This document shows positions 25,601-55,269 of a stretch of 64,000 nucleotides of DNA, one piece after another. Position 1 is the stretch's first letter. Each line of letters begins with the position of its first letter. Below the pieces are notes generated by a model that was given only the letters and a program-made list of their open reading frames with translations, had not been told where the DNA came from and made no database searches. The translations under genes and the position numbers were made by a program. The DNA comes from Acanthochromis polyacanthus (Eukaryota > Chordata > Actinopteri > Pomacentridae): positions 8,956,653 through 9,020,652 of the forward strand of contig NC_067131.1 of assembly GCF_021347895.1 (NCBI RefSeq), in the 5' to 3' direction.

Positions 25601-26328
25601 ACTGTTTTTCTTCCACCGTCTTGTTCAGTTGTGAATGTACATTAATCCTGTGTTTTCCTTTTAGGTGTGAATAATATACCGAGACATCATTTCCTTTCAA
25701 CCTTTACGACATGGATATTAATACACAATCATACTAACCTACTACATTCACATTTACATGGTTAATTATTTCTCTTTATTTGAATTCTTAGTGCCAGATA
25801 CGAGCTTTTTGAGGGTGAGACTTCACTGCATTGCTAGCATTTGCTATGGCTGCCTGATTTCATAAGAGAAGAAATGAACTCTGCATGCATTTAACCCTTA
25901 AACTACTGCTTTGGCTCTGCATTTCCATCGTGTTTGACCGAATATTTCTAAGAAATGTTGTCTATGAGATGGGAAATGCAAGACAGAAAGGATATATTGC
26001 ACTTGGAATACAACACATTCCTCAGACAGATCATTTTGCGGTTCTTTAAGGGTTAATCAGGTCTATCAAGTTATTGCTTGTGTGACAATTAATGCATGCC
26101 CTTTCTCAACAGAAAAACCATTGGAAAATACCACCTATTGCACTTTTTCGAACTCTTATGTTCCTATTCTTTTGGAAATCCTAAAAATGCATTTTCAGGA
26201 AGAGAAGAATGCATCTATTATGTTTTACTGTTAATGAAATCCTCTCATAATATTAAAGTTCTCTGTTCTCATTTGACTGTCAGACCCTGCCCTTGGACAT
26301 TAACACACTTTGTTTCTGTCTCTAATAG
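19652..26328 (+). other. kcnma1: Intron between S1 and S2 exons
   Basis: This 6.7-kb intron contains TTAA-type element copy B and otherwise nothing I can name. A short run of T then G at about 23231-23250 is low complexity. Open frames around 20.8-21.9 kb overlap on both strands without recognisable domains. Confidence 0.85.
20044..20714 (+). mobile_element. TTAA-flanked non-autonomous DNA element, copy B (best preserved)
   Basis: The sequence is TTAA, then CCCTCTGAAGCCCAAAACC, ending GGGCTTTAGAGGG, then TTAA, so both a TTAA target duplication and inverted ends are visible. The 3' block GAGGTGCAGGACTTTACATT is shared with the other copies. Length is about 670 bp, with no coding capacity. Confidence 0.7.
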
Positions 26329-26422
26329 TCCGATCGAGTCCTGTCAGAACTTCTACAAAGACTTCACGCTGCAGATCGACATGGCCTTCAACGTGTTCTT
26401 CTTGCTGTACTTCGGCCTCCGT
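26329..26422 (+). CDS. kcnma1: BK channel exon: S1-S2 loop and S2
   Basis: This 94-nt exon (1 nt + 31 codons) follows acceptor ctaatag and precedes donor gtaagt. It completes a split Asp codon, then encodes [14 protein letters not shown] and the S2 helix ending FFLLYFGLR. The Cys in ESCQ and the acidic residues of the S2 region are kept. It leaves in phase 0. Confidence 0.96.
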
Positions 26423-26526
26423 GTAAGTGAAGTCAGCTGCGTTTTTGGTTAAAAAAATCATAGAGGTGCTCTTATTTTGCATCTGAAAGTTGTGAATTTG
26501 ATCTCTTTTCTTATTAAATTCCGTAG

Positions 26527-34656
<8,130 letters not shown>

Positions 34657-34732
34657 CAACTCGATTAAGCTGGTGAACCTGTGTTCAATCTTCATAAGCA
34701 CATGGCTAACTGCAGCAGGCTTCATTCATTTG
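34657..34732 (+). CDS. kcnma1: BK channel exon: S5
   Basis: This 76-nt exon (1 nt + 25 codons) completes a Ser codon and encodes [20 protein letters not shown] then GFIHL, the S5 helix. Mammals have Leu where this copy has Cys (VNLC). Acceptor is aaaatag, donor gtaagt, and it leaves in phase 0. Confidence 0.95.
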
Positions 34733-34760
34733 GTAAGTCAGTGGCAGCCATTTAACCTAA

Positions 34761-35063
<303 letters not shown>

Positions 35064-35675
35064 TAAAAATCCCTCTTATTACTTCTGTTTTAAAATCCTC
35101 CATACAACCAGTCATCAAACCCGCCAGGTGTTAGCAAAACGCCGGGATTCAACTTAGGACGCCATTCACCTGTTGTTTACTCTGAGCTGTTTGTGTGGGT
35201 CGCCACTTCACCACAGTATGTTGCATATCATCTAGAAGTTGTCCAGCATTTGTTCAGTTTTGTTACATGTTAATTCCTATGTGACATGTAGAATGTTTAA
35301 GAACTTCTGTTATTAACTGTAAAACGGTTTCAGGTGACTCCACCCTCCTGCTTCCCCTCCCTCTTTCCAACAAACACTGTGAGATGGGGATGATTTATTA
35401 TAGCCGAGCTTCATGGATGTAGCAGCATGTCTCACTTTCTGCACAACTATTCACAGAATCGGTCCTAATCTGACCAAAAATACTAGGGATTTACCACGGA
35501 CCTGAGTTACTCAAAAGTAGCCAAAGATCATTTAGAGGGCAGCGTTAACCAGATTATAAAGTATTATTCAGGATGGACTCGCTGTAATTTTGTACAATAA
35601 CTGAGAGGAGAAGGTGTATAAAGGAGTTATGGGCAAAATTAAGTTTTCTATCTTTTTGGAAAGCCACAATCTATA

Positions 35676-36590
35676 TTTAAAGCTGCTGTCCGGAGTTTCC
35701 GTTTGTTTTCAATTTATGTATCATTTTTTAACAAAGCTTAAATGTGTTAGTCTAGTTCGATACTATAATATAAAGTTAGTATAACGCGATATGAAAATTT
35801 ATTCCTGAGCTCCGCCTTCCTCTCATAGACCCCCATGTTATTCCAAAAAGCGCCGGTTGCTGCCGACCAATCAAGTTCGAGCTTCAGCTTTGTCATGCTG
35901 TCAATCAACGGTTACGCGCACAGCAAGCAAGCCCATGCAGAGGTGGGCGAGCTACGCACTACGCAACCGCGCGCACATTTGTTTTGCTTGTGGAGGAGAG
36001 AGCATCAGGGATCAGCAACTTCCAGAAAAGTTACCAATCCCACGGCTTGTCAGGCCAAGAGACTGCAGGACGTTTTTTGGCTCGGGGTGCTCGCGTCGCT
36101 CCCCAACCACAGCCTCCATAGCCCGCCTGACGGCTTCGTTTAGATGCCCGACCTCTGGAGGAAGAAGTTGGGGCGTCTGGGACATACTCTTTGTCAGAGG
36201 AGTCATGCAATTCTGAACTCTAGATAGAAATAAACAATGTAACACATATACACGCGTAAATGCACTAAGTTTGATAAACAACGTCATCGAGAGGGATACA
36301 CGAGTGTAATCACATATTGAAACTTTACTCGTTCGTCCTAGCAGATTCATGTTATTTTGGTATTAGGACAAGTTAGACTCAATACAGCATTCTAACGTAA
36401 TTCCTTTATTATTTACTAAATGCAGAAGAGGGGAAAACAGCAAAAGAGGCCATATGCTGCAGCACTCCGGGCACCCCTCTCATGTACTGCGCGCGTGCAC
36501 AAATAAAGGGGCAAAATCAGAAGGAGGGAGGGTGGGACCAACTGCGTTTTGGGAGACGCTGCGATTCAAACTCTGGACAGCAGCTTTAAA
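35676..36590 (-). mobile_element. DNA transposon, internally deleted, ends TTTAAAGCTGCTGTCC
   Basis: The left end TTTAAAGCTGCTGTCCGGAG and right end CTCTGGACAGCAGCTTTAAA form an inverted repeat of about 22 bp with one mismatch. The interior is far more GC- and CpG-rich than the intron around it. A reverse-strand exon-like segment lies inside (36035-36212). The superfamily is not decided: the TTTAA at each edge could be target or element. Forward open frames at 35835-36216 look like chance products of the GC-rich interior. Confidence 0.65.
36035..36212 (-). pseudogene. Exon-like open segment inside the transposon
   Basis: On the reverse strand, acceptor-like tctagagttcag precedes an open 178-nt stretch that begins LHDSSDKEYVPDAPTSSSRG, continues with basic residues (RASKRSRQ, RAKKRP) and ends at donor-like gtaact. 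An acidic/serine start followed by basic patches is common in proteins encoded by fish DNA transposons, so this may be a leftover transposase-gene exon. No catalytic motif is visible and I do not recognise the protein. Confidence 0.35.
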
Positions 36591-37514
36591 CTGCAAATTC
36601 TAATTGAAAGAAAGATTAAAATAGTGTGCCTGATGCTCAGTGTAAACATCAAATAGATTAAATTAGGAACAGCATGATACAAAATACATGACATCATTTT
36701 TCTGAACTTAAAGGAACTTTAAATGTTAAATTTTAGGAAGCCAAAAAGCCTCTTTTGTGTATAATGAGATTATTTTTCTCCTTGTAATTCGATTTTCATA
36801 ATGGCATTACAGATCTTTTGTAGTAGCATCTAAATAAAAACAAGATAACCTTCATAAAACACTACATTTTCATCCTCATACCTGCAGTGATTCTGGATTT
36901 AAAATGTGGTCTTTCCTCTAAAAGCATAGATCTTAAAATGACAAACACTTACAGTATTTCTGTAATAAAAAAAAACTGCAATAACAAACAGATAACTGTG
37001 CTAAGTTTAGGTAGTTTTGCAGCAGTGTAGGGTCTTAAAGTGAATCAAATGTTTGCCATCCATTTTGCAGTGCTGTTTAAATCAACCTAACACGTGTGTT
37101 TGTTGGACAAACATGGCACATAAGGCTTTTTCTTGATTTTACGATTTTTATTTTTCCACCGCAGATCGACATACCGCTCATCAGCTGTCATTTTTCTCCT
37201 TATTCTTCCAGTATCTGTAAATATTAGCATTTTAATTTCCTTTTTCCATTTTCATTCTTTTTCTTGAATTTGGAAATGTAACTGTGATCAAACTTCAGCT
37301 TACATTCACCAATTTTCCTCCATTAATTTGAATGAATTAGACATTTATTTTCTTTTTCCATTTTCCTGATAAATAAATATTAATACTACCCCTGCACATA
37401 CAGTAGTTCCTCTCTCAGACTTTACAGATTTCTTTACAGCAGAATTAGACGGCCTTCTCTTCTTTGCTTGTCTTTTTTTTTAGTCTCTTCTTCTGTCTCC
37501 TATCTTCTCCTTAG

Positions 37515-37607
<93 letters not shown>

Positions 37608-37690
37608 TAAGTATTCAAGGAGGCTCTACTGCCTCCGCCGCAGTAGAACTTCTCTGCATGCCCTTTTCTTTTTCTTTTTCATGCATGTAG

Positions 37691-37782
37691 GCCATGTTTG
37701 CTCGCTACGTGCCAGAAATTGCTGCTCTCATCCTTAATCGGAAGAAATATGGAGGGAGTTATAACTCGACCAGAGGCAGAAA
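37691..37782 (+). CDS. kcnma1: BK channel alternative exon (form 2): S6 end and RKK linker
   Basis: This second 92-nt exon has the same phase, with acceptor catgtag and donor gtaagt. It encodes [20 protein letters not shown] then [10 protein letters not shown]. It differs from the first exon at the S6 end ([12 protein letters not shown] versus [12 protein letters not shown]) and after GGSY, but keeps RKKYGGSY. This pair matches the known alternative isoforms of vertebrate KCNMA1. Only 84 nt (37607-37690) separate the two exons. Confidence 0.94.
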
Positions 37783-43111
<5,329 letters not shown>

Positions 43112-43201
43112 TAAGTACAAATCCGCAAATTTCATTGCTCATATAAAACAAGCATTCTGTTTCTCCTCAGATTTAAGTTTTTTTTTTTCTTTTTCTCTTA
43201 G

Positions 43202-43304
43202 TATTTCCCTAATCTTGAGCTGGAAGCCTTATTCAAGCGCCACTTCACTCAGGTAGAGTTTTACCAAGGGTCTGTCTGAACCCCCACGACCTGGCAGAGT
43301 CAAG
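43202..43304 (+). CDS. kcnma1: BK channel exon: RCK1 (three bases missing)
   Basis: This 103-nt exon should be 106. It encodes the [20 protein letters not shown] and YQGSVLNPHDLARVK region, but single C residues are lost at 43207-43209, at 43276 and at 43295, each where the expected codon order needs one more C. The three losses sum to one codon, so the frame is restored at the end, but the middle reads out of frame. Acceptor is tctcttag, donor gtaacc. Confidence 0.9.
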
Positions 43305-43399
43305 GTAACCCACAGAAAATACATCTTCTTCTGAATGCAATTATAGTACTGTAGTTTACTGACACTGACTGGATAATTTTGGGTCTTTTGTGTTTTCAG

Positions 43400-43483
43400 A
43401 TTGAATCAGCGGATGCCTGCTTGATCTTAGCCAACAAATAACTGTGCGGACCCTGATGCTGAGGATGCCTCCAACATCATGAG
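43400..43483 (+). CDS. kcnma1: BK channel exon: RCK1 (one extra base)
   Basis: It encodes IESADACLILANK, then an extra A (43440-43441) turns the next Tyr codon into a stop. After that base the sequence continues CADPDAEDASNIM to donor gtactg. Length is 84 nt against 83 expected. Acceptor is tgttttcag. Confidence 0.91.
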
Positions 43484-44454
43484 GTACTGTAAACAACAGC
43501 AGGCTCTCCATGAGCAACCTCACCTTTCCTTCTGTTTTGGATTTTTGTTTATTCTCTGGTTTTTAACAGCCATGTTCAATCAAATATAACTTCTGAGAAA
43601 AATACAAACAGTGACATGACAGTTTCTGTATCTCTGTAAGTCCTATATTGTTTAAGCAAATTAGTAAGTCTCACATGTCACCCAGAAATGTGATTTGTTT
43701 ATTGAGCTCAATATCAGTGTAAAGATTTTTTTTAGCATTTTTTTTTTACCATGTGCTGTTATGATACTAATATATATGCTGTAATAAATTATTACATGTA
43801 ATAATTAGTTTAGATAACTAAACTATTTAATCATGAAAGGAATTATTTAGTTGTACCTCAAACTCCCCTGACTCATCTTGTGTTACCAATGTGGAATCTT
43901 TGAAAAAGCTCAATTATTCAGGATGAAAACTGTTCATAAAAAGTGGGTATTAACTCTGGCAGCAGCAGGTCTTGACACAACGGATGTTTTGTGAATCCAT
44001 AATAGACAAATACTGTAAATGTGAATTGTTGCCAAGTGTTTATACCTCCATAAGTGAATGCCCCTGTCTAATATCAGTTCCCACTTCTTCCTGGACTTAA
44101 TCACAGAGTGTAAGCGAACGTGTCGGAGCTGATTCTCAACTAACTAATCAGCATGAACAAACTCACAGTCCCTTTTGGAAAATTATCAGAACTAATGAGG
44201 CAATATGAATTTTCTGTGATGGAAAGATACAATAAACCTCTTCAGTGTTCAGTTTTAAATCTCTGAGCATAATTGAATGAGCCAGCTGCTCTGCTGTAAA
44301 ATTGTTTAATGATACACAGTACAATGTAATATTGGAATTTAGAGATAATGAACACGAGTATAACATCCTACAAGGAGAAAGTACACACTGACAGCTAAAT
44401 ATTTCCAACTTTTGTTAATGTTCAGACTTTGTTTTCTCAATTTGGTTTCATTAG
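43484..44454 (+). other. kcnma1: Intron within RCK1
   Basis: This 971-nt AT-rich intron contains no recognised feature. It lies within the stretch where neighbouring exons carry indels, so its sequence may also contain errors. Confidence 0.8.
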
Positions 44455-44525
44455 GGTGATATTCGATCAAGAACTACCATCCAAAGATCCGAATCATCAC
44501 GCAAATGTTGCAGTACCACAATAAG
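44455..44525 (+). CDS. kcnma1: BK channel exon: RCK1 (one extra base)
   Basis: After the split Arg codon it reads VI, then an extra T (44462-44463) shifts the frame. Ignoring that base gives [20 protein letters not shown] then K. Length is 71 nt against 70 expected. The following donor gtcgta is weak and may itself be affected by an indel. Confidence 0.9.
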
Positions 44526-44673
44526 GTCGTATTCATTAACTGCAAAGGTTTCTGGAGTCATCGGTTACATGTTTGTTAACTGCTATATTTTAGCATCTGT
44601 TATTGACATTGACATGTTTGGATTTGGTTCGAACACTTTCCTTTTTGAACATCCTGTGTTTTTTCTGTCTTAG

Positions 44674-44830
44674 GCTCACTTTTGAACATCCCAAGCTGGA
44701 ACTGGAAGGAGGGAAGATGACGCCATTTGCCTTGCAGAGCTGAAGCTTGGGTTCATCGCCCAGAGCTGCCTGGCTCAGGGCCTCTCCACCATGACTGGCC
44801 AACCTTTTCTCCATGAGGTCCTTCATCAAG
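44674..44830 (+). CDS. kcnma1: BK channel exon: RCK1 (one base missing, two extra)
   Basis: The exon starts AH, then has a missing C (44679), an extra A (44714-44715) and an extra A at 44794. Correcting these gives [38 protein letters not shown] and [12 protein letters not shown], all as in mammalian BK. Length is 157 nt against 156 expected. The SNF/NIPSW region lies in RCK1. Donor is gtagcc. Confidence 0.91.
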
Positions 44831-45048
44831 GTAGCCACAACTAAGACTTGTCCATCTGTGCTCACTGGATTAAACTCAAAAGTAAAGTGGCCACAAACTA
44901 AATCTGAATAGATAAATGATTATCCCAGATGAGGCCTCCATGCAAGCATCTGGTGAGTGGGCAGAAGAAGAACAGTAGACTGAAGTTGCATTACTGTGTT
45001 TTGTTTTCTGTATTTTTGTGAAGTTATAAGCTTGATGGTTTATCATAG

Positions 45049-45158
45049 ATCGAGGAAGACACGTGGCAGAAAGTATTACCTGAAGGAGTAGCTAATGAGA
45101 TGTACACGGACGTACCTGTCGAGTGCCTTTGTGGCTTGTCCTTTCCAGTAATTTGCGA
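45049..45158 (+). CDS. kcnma1: BK channel exon: RCK1 end (two extra, two missing bases)
   Basis: The length is right (110 nt), but four indels cancel: extra A in 45070-45072, missing G at 45082, extra C at 45111 and missing G at 45133-45134. The corrected reading is [20 protein letters not shown] then [16 protein letters not shown], with a split Glu codon. Acceptor is tatcatag, donor gtaagg. This is the last exon in the window with such errors. Confidence 0.9.
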
Positions 45159-45341
45159 GTAAGGTAAACTGAAAATCGGCTTTTTTTTGCTCTGCTACTT
45201 TTTGTTTTGTATTTCTTTGAAACGGTGTTATCTTACGTCAAATAGTTCTGGCAAGGCTGTTGTCTTTTAGGAAAATTGCCAAATTATAACTTATCAGTCA
45301 GAAACTGTAAAAAAAAAAAAAAAAAGGATGACTCATTGGTG

Positions 45342-45935
45342 TTCAACCTTCCGATGATCCTTAACCAAACTCAAGCTTAAAAGTTGCAACATTGCATCAA
45401 CATCACTTTATTCTGCATAAACAGTTTGCACCAGATTCTGTTCAAATCTAAAATTCTGCACTCCCTCCGTGAAACTTGGAAGCTATTAGTGACTCGCCTG
45501 CAAACCAGCAGTCACGTGACCAAAAATTCAAAGACTGTTCTGCTGAGCTGCAGGCTTTGTTCACACAGAACAGATAATGAACAAGCATGGAACCGAATTA
45601 AAAATGCAAAGTAGTAAAATATCTGCAGTATGTACAGTCACATCCTTTTCCCTCCTCCTCCAACTGTGGACACTTTTGTAGATTTATTGAGGGGTTTTCA
45701 GTTATGTAAAATAAATAGTATAGTAATAGTGTTGTTGTTTTTTCACAGTTTTGGCATTATAACTTATTAGACTGCACAGAAGACAGTTTGAGTTTATTCT
45801 ACTTACAGCCATGATTTTTCTGTTTCTGTAGTGGTGTAGTACTTTAGATTGCAGAGAAAAATGAGCACAGAGTGAGTAAAAATGTGTTCAGGAGCAGAAA
45901 ACACCCACAAACTGCTTCAGACTTGGAGGGTTGAA
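45342..45935 (+). mobile_element. TTAA-type non-autonomous element, copy D (diverged)
   Basis: It begins TTCAACCTTCC and ends TTGGAGGGTTGAA, an inverted repeat. It shares the block TAGTGGTGTAGTACTTTAGA (GAGGTGCAGGACTTTA in the others) and the CAGA/ATGAGCACAGAGTGAG block with copies A-C. It is the most diverged copy. Confidence 0.5.
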
Positions 45936-46073
45936 TCATTTTATTATTTTGACAGAAGGCCAGTTTAGATTAATTTTGCTGTGTAGATGGTAATAAAAAT
46001 GCTTTGCACTGAGCTAGGTATTGATGAAACAACATCCCCAAATCATATGATAATAAATGTAACTAGAAAACCA

Positions 46074-47090
46074 CTCAGAGAGTGCAGTACTCCGCCAAGG
46101 CTGCTCAGATGACGTATCATTTCCGATGGATGAAATATTTAATAAAAAAATGACCTTGTGATGAGCACAGGCACGTGCTTTGCTTGTGCACGCTATGTAT
46201 AGATAAGTATTTGCGTGTAAATTACTCTTATAAGGTCTGTTGCTCAGTTCATCACTTTTGACAAGCCTTTGTTTAGCTAGTGTTAAAATAACCGTTCCCC
46301 ATGCTTTTATTTTGAAGGTGTATTTTTAATATTAAGGGCTTTTATTTTGTCACCATACCAATGGCACAGGAAATATTTATCTAAGAAGCGTGTCTTGACA
46401 TGACAAAGACACTGCCGAAAAGTCCAAAAATTCATGTAAAGATGAAAGAAAACTGTTCTACACTGTTGCTGTCTAGCAAAGGATGTGTCTAAACTTATAA
46501 AGCACCTAGCTGGAATGGGACAAGCTATTACAGTGCTTCCTGAGGAAAGGAGTGAAGGACAGAAAGGTGAATTTGTGTTCAAAATAAGGCTGACGGCTAA
46601 ACGTCAATAAAGGCTCATGTGAAACACCAGGAGCTTCACCATTGTCTGGCTGGGGTTTGCTTGATTGCTTGACCTAAATATGTAGCGAGCGGAGGGAATT
46701 GATCGGACTCAGAAACACCCCACGGTTTAATCATTTGTTCCTTGTATGACTTCTAACTGATAAATCAGTCAGTTTGTAGTAGGATCGCAATCATGTGAAC
46801 AGCAGGTAACTGACACAGTGTTCACTTGTCGTCATAGTTACAGCGATGCCCTGCCGGCAGCTATATCTCGCAATGGGAAATCTTAAACAAAGCCGTGGAT
46901 CCACACTATAAGCTGCATCACTGTGAAAATTTAATGAGGTGGTCCTTGTGTCATTTCTGACTTCCCCTGAAAATTTCATCCAAACCATTAGTCCGTTTGT
47001 GAGTAATGTTTCACACAGACAGACAGATTCACAGACAAATGTACGCCGATCGTTACATAACTCCACCGTTCCTTGGTGGAGTAATAATTG
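46074..47090. mobile_element. Dispersed fish repeat with ACTCCGCCAAGG ends
   Basis: It opens with TGCAGTACTCCGCCAAGGC and closes with CCTTGGTGGAGTAATAATTG, which are inverse at their cores. The right part contains ATTTCATCCAAACCATTAGT and an ACAGACAGACAGATTCACAG stretch seen in a common teleost repeat. I recognise the sequence type but not its class. The short reverse-strand frames at 46307-46582 and 46791-47066 have no recognised domain. Confidence 0.5.
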
Positions 47091-47328
47091 GTAACTGTGG
47101 CAATTTATAAAATGTATGTATATATGATCTTACAAAATTTCATATTTACCACATATATAAATATTTACTGTAAGTGCTCATCATACATTAAAAACTGTTT
47201 CTCAGCTGGAAAAATCTAAAGCAGGCCTTGAAGTAGGAAAAAGTAGCACTCAGAGCTAAGGCGATTTCCTGAGAAATACAAATATTTACCATGTATGAGG
47301 TCTAATTATATTGTTATTCTCTTTGCAG

Positions 47329-47397
47329 ACTCTGCTACGTGAAGCTAAAGCTGCTCCTGATAGCTATAGAGTACAAGTCTGATCAAAGGGAAAGCAG
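47329..47397 (+). CDS. kcnma1: BK channel exon: RCK1 to site 1 (intact)
   Basis: This 69-nt exon (1 + 22 codons + 2) after ctttgcag completes Glu and encodes LCYVKLKLLLIAIEYKSDQR then ES, with a split Ser at donor gtaagt. It is fully in frame, unlike the exon before it. The junction to the next exon is splice site 1, where other vertebrates may insert SRKR; no such insert is evident here. Confidence 0.95.
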
Positions 47398-47889
47398 GTA
47401 AGTGGAGACGCTCACAGTGGATCATTGGAGTCGTTAATATTCATGTATGCAAAAACTTTAATACGCAGGTGTGTTTGCTGTCAGTATTTGCTTTCAGCGA
47501 TGAAGCTACTTTGGATCCGCTTTCCTGTTTGACTGCAAACACAAGTGCTTTACAAAATGTGCTAAATTGGTGTCTAAATTGGTTTATTCACCAACAGTAC
47601 AGAGCTCCGTGATAACATCCTGACAAATTAATGGCAAAAGGTGGCAGTTGGTGTCTTTAAGCACAGCAGCAGCTTTGTTTTAGTGTTTTTCTCTAATGCA
47701 CTGATGCTCATTTATACCCTTTGAAGTGTCACCGCTATCTCCTTTCATCAACGTAATTTAATAAACTGAAGCCATCCTGCCAAATGAGTTGTGAAAACTA
47801 ATCCTGGCAGCCTGTGATTAGTGCAAAGCCTTGCAAATTCTGTGATGTAACTTTGGGCTGTGACATCTTTGGTCTGCAAATCCTCACAG

Positions 47890-47976
47890 CACCCTGATAA
47901 ACCCTGGAAACCATGTGAAAATGCAGGAGGGGACCCTGGGCTTCTTCATTGCCAGCGATGCCAAAGAAGTAAAAAG
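47890..47976 (+). CDS. kcnma1: BK channel exon: after splice site 1 (intact)
   Basis: This 87-nt exon after atcctcacag reads (S)[20 protein letters not shown] then ASDAKEVK, with a split Arg at donor gtattg. It is in frame and conserved. Mammals have Ile-Leu-Ile-Asn where this copy has Thr-Leu-Ile-Asn. Confidence 0.95.
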
Positions 47977-52525
<4,549 letters not shown>

Positions 52526-52699
52526 CCAAGACGCCCGTCTACAAGAAAATGAGACTGGCATGTTGTTTTGATTGCGGCCGCTCAGAGCGCGACTGCTCTT
52601 GCATGCCGGTTAATGTGCGTTGTAACACGGACTCCCCTCATCGGGACATCCCACTCTCTGCTGTCTCTGTTAATGATTGCTCAGCCACTTTACGTGCCT
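52526..52699 (+). CDS. kcnma1: BK channel cassette exon STREX (58 codons)
   Basis: This 174-nt exon runs from acceptor gactgtag to donor gtaagt, phase 1 at both ends. It encodes (S)KTPVYKKMRLACCFDCGRSE then RDCSCM, the cysteine-rich core of the stress-axis regulated exon inserted at site 2 of BK. The Cys-Cys pair that is palmitoylated in mammals and the RDCSC cluster are kept, as is the ending SVSVNDCSATLRA. The middle (PVNVRCNTDSPHRDIPL) differs from mammals. The exon is optional: skipping it joins the CKACH exon to the exon at 58565 in frame. In mammals STREX alters calcium sensitivity and the response to PKA. Confidence 0.95.
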
Positions 52700-55269
52700 G
52701 TAAGTTGTCGCCATGACATGTGCTCCTCAGTGTCTGTAACATGCACTGTGTTAGCTGTGCACTGTGTCTTCAGCTTGTGTGCTCTAGCAGCTGTGTCGTC
52801 ACCGTCATGGATATAGATGTTGCTTTCTCCTTTTAAGCTTTATGATTTCCAGTCAGCTGGTGCTCTTCCCTCTCTGTTGCTACTTTTGGAAGTGACTTTT
52901 AGCTGTTGTAAAGCATGCTGGTTTACTGTTTTTGCTGGTGTTTTGTCAAGAGAATGTGAATTCAAATTGAACTGTGGTTTTAAACAGATCAGCAGTCACT
53001 AATGCTAAATTTTTGTGTGAGAAGTAATTCTCCCTCCAGTGACCTTTCAAGACATTAAAGCTGAAGCCACGAACACTGTACAGCTGTGCATCCCTGCAAA
53101 AAATCTCATGATACACACTCAAATGTGGAAATACTGTTGGAGGACTAGTTCTGTTCGGAGCATACAGATGCTGTAATGATGTCACTGGAGAGGGTAACTT
53201 CAGCTTTTCAAGAATAACCCAAATAACATCCATTTAAACCAGATATTGTACTACTGTGCCCTGCAGAAATGGGTGAACAGGATGGGATTTGAGGTAGTCT
53301 TATATGAAAATGCCATTGACAACTGATATATTTTTTAAAAAGGAAGAAAGAGATAAATGTTCTTAAGAGCACCTGAGGGCATTTTCTGAAGATTGCATTA
53401 TATATTGAGGTTAATGAGCTGGTTTTATTAAATTAAGATCAAAAGCTTGAACGAGCACTGGAGGTAAAATCTCCAACACATTCAGAAGACAAACCAGAAC
53501 AGCCCCATTTGTTACAGAAGCTACGGGATGTAATTTCTAGCTCTGAGAATTTTGGCTTCATAATACTGATTGAATTGTACAGTAACGGGAGTAGAATAGA
53601 ATGCAACGGAGATGGATTGTTGGAGGAATGAAAGCGGAACAGAGCTGGCTTGTATTGGATTTTAGTGAATTAACTTGAACTGAATTGAGCTGCATATGAA
53701 TTCTTAATTTAAGTGTGATTTCCCTTTTAAAGCCAGAGGGCATGCTAAATTGTACTGATGTATCGCAGAAGACACGAAGAATGTGTCTGGGGTTGTAGAG
53801 TGTTGATACAATTTGCTGGAAAACATTGTAGACTGTCATACATTTTTAGCCAATGTCTCTTGATCAAAGACTATTCTGTGTATAGTTGAACGTCTCTGGG
53901 CGTTTCCACCCCTCAACATGTCTTCCAGGGTTGTGTGCTGTGAGCATCGCCCGGCTAGCTAAGCTTGAGCAGAGCTCCAGAGTTGCTGTCGACACGGTGT
54001 GGGAGACGCGCGCGGCGAGGCCTTATACGGCCTGACATGGAAATTATGTTTGCATTTTCATTTTTGGAGTGCTACCGGTTGTCATGAAACTCAGCCTGAC
54101 AGTTCCTAACCACCAGGCAGCCGAGTGCCCCCGCCCCTCTGCTTTCCTCTCGTTGTGGGACAGATGCTAGCCTGTTAGTCCTGTGACTCTGCTCGCGCCC
54201 TCCGATTGCAGGCGACAGATGCCAGGACCAGCAAGGTCCCTGTTTGAACATTGCTGTCACTGTCCTGCCTTAAGCTCAATGCATGACCTTTATTGTAAGC
54301 AAGGGGTTGAAATAAGTTACTAATGAGCATGTGTGGGACTCACAGCTCCAAAAAGTGACTCAGAAAGTTCCATGCGTCTATGCAAGTTGTCTCCGGCAGG
54401 GCAGGGAAATGGGAAACAGCTTTTGGAAAAGACGAGGGAAAATAAACACTATAGACAATAACATATTGTAAGTCTGCTTTCCTCTGATTAAATGCTAATG
54501 CAGCTCTGCATAGTAAACACGAGTGATTTTCATGGTAAAGTACACCTTGAACTGTCTTTAATTGTAGATGCTGAGCTGAAAAACCATTATGACTGTATTT
54601 CAGTGTGTACTGTAGTAAGAAGAAACTTTAAATTGAAATACAGTTATTTAATGCTGTCAAATGTGTGACTCTTCCAAAAAGAGAACAGAAATGAGCAGTC
54701 GATTAATTGATTGCTTCATCAGAAAAAGCAACTGTTTTGATAGTAAAATAATTTGTTCAGTTTTAGCTTCACAGCTATCACAGTAAACAAGATATTTAAA
54801 GCATCAATATGGGCTTCAGAAAGTTAAAATCTGCATTTTCCACATTTTTATGACACTTTGCAGATCAAACAATTAACTGAGAGAATAAATTTGCTTTATC
54901 AGCCATGAAAATAATTTGGATCTAAAAGTCTTTATATTTGCAACAGAAGTTAGTCTGCTAGTCCACTCTTGGCTTGAAAATAACCAAATCATTGTAAGAC
55001 CTCAGAAGGTGACTACTGTACCTCTAAACTCTGACAGTGATCCACTGTTTAAGCTTTCTGACCACAATGCTGAAAATCATATCTCTAACTGACCTGTGTT
55101 TTATTTCTCATTGCCCATGTTGTCCATGTTGTCTTCAAGGCACACCTCTGTTTTTTTTTTTAAGTGCCTTAAAGAGAATCCTTCAGTTCACAGTTGTCAT
55201 TTATAATTTGCTTTTCATTGCAACCTGTTCCTCTCTGTAACCTCTCATCCGTCTCTGCATTTTTCTCAG
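52700..55269 (+). other. kcnma1: Intron between STREX and candidate microexon
   Basis: This 2.6-kb intron has no recognised exon or repeat family. A GC-rich patch at about 53930-54240 has no supported coding content on either strand. Confidence 0.7.

Larger units (their letters stand above)
45159..47328 (+). other. kcnma1: Intron within RCK1, repeat-rich
   Basis: This 2.2-kb intron is mostly repeats: a poly(A) run at 45309-45325, TTAA-type copy D, and a dispersed element with inverted ends at 46074-47090. Confidence 0.85.

Noticed and set aside
35857..36216. 119-codon forward open frame
   Set aside because: It lies inside the GC-rich interior of the transposon at 35676-36590, overlaps another forward frame and has no domain.
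47397..47890. SRKR-type insert at splice site 1
   Set aside because: No in-frame SRKR coding sequence was found next to either splice site.
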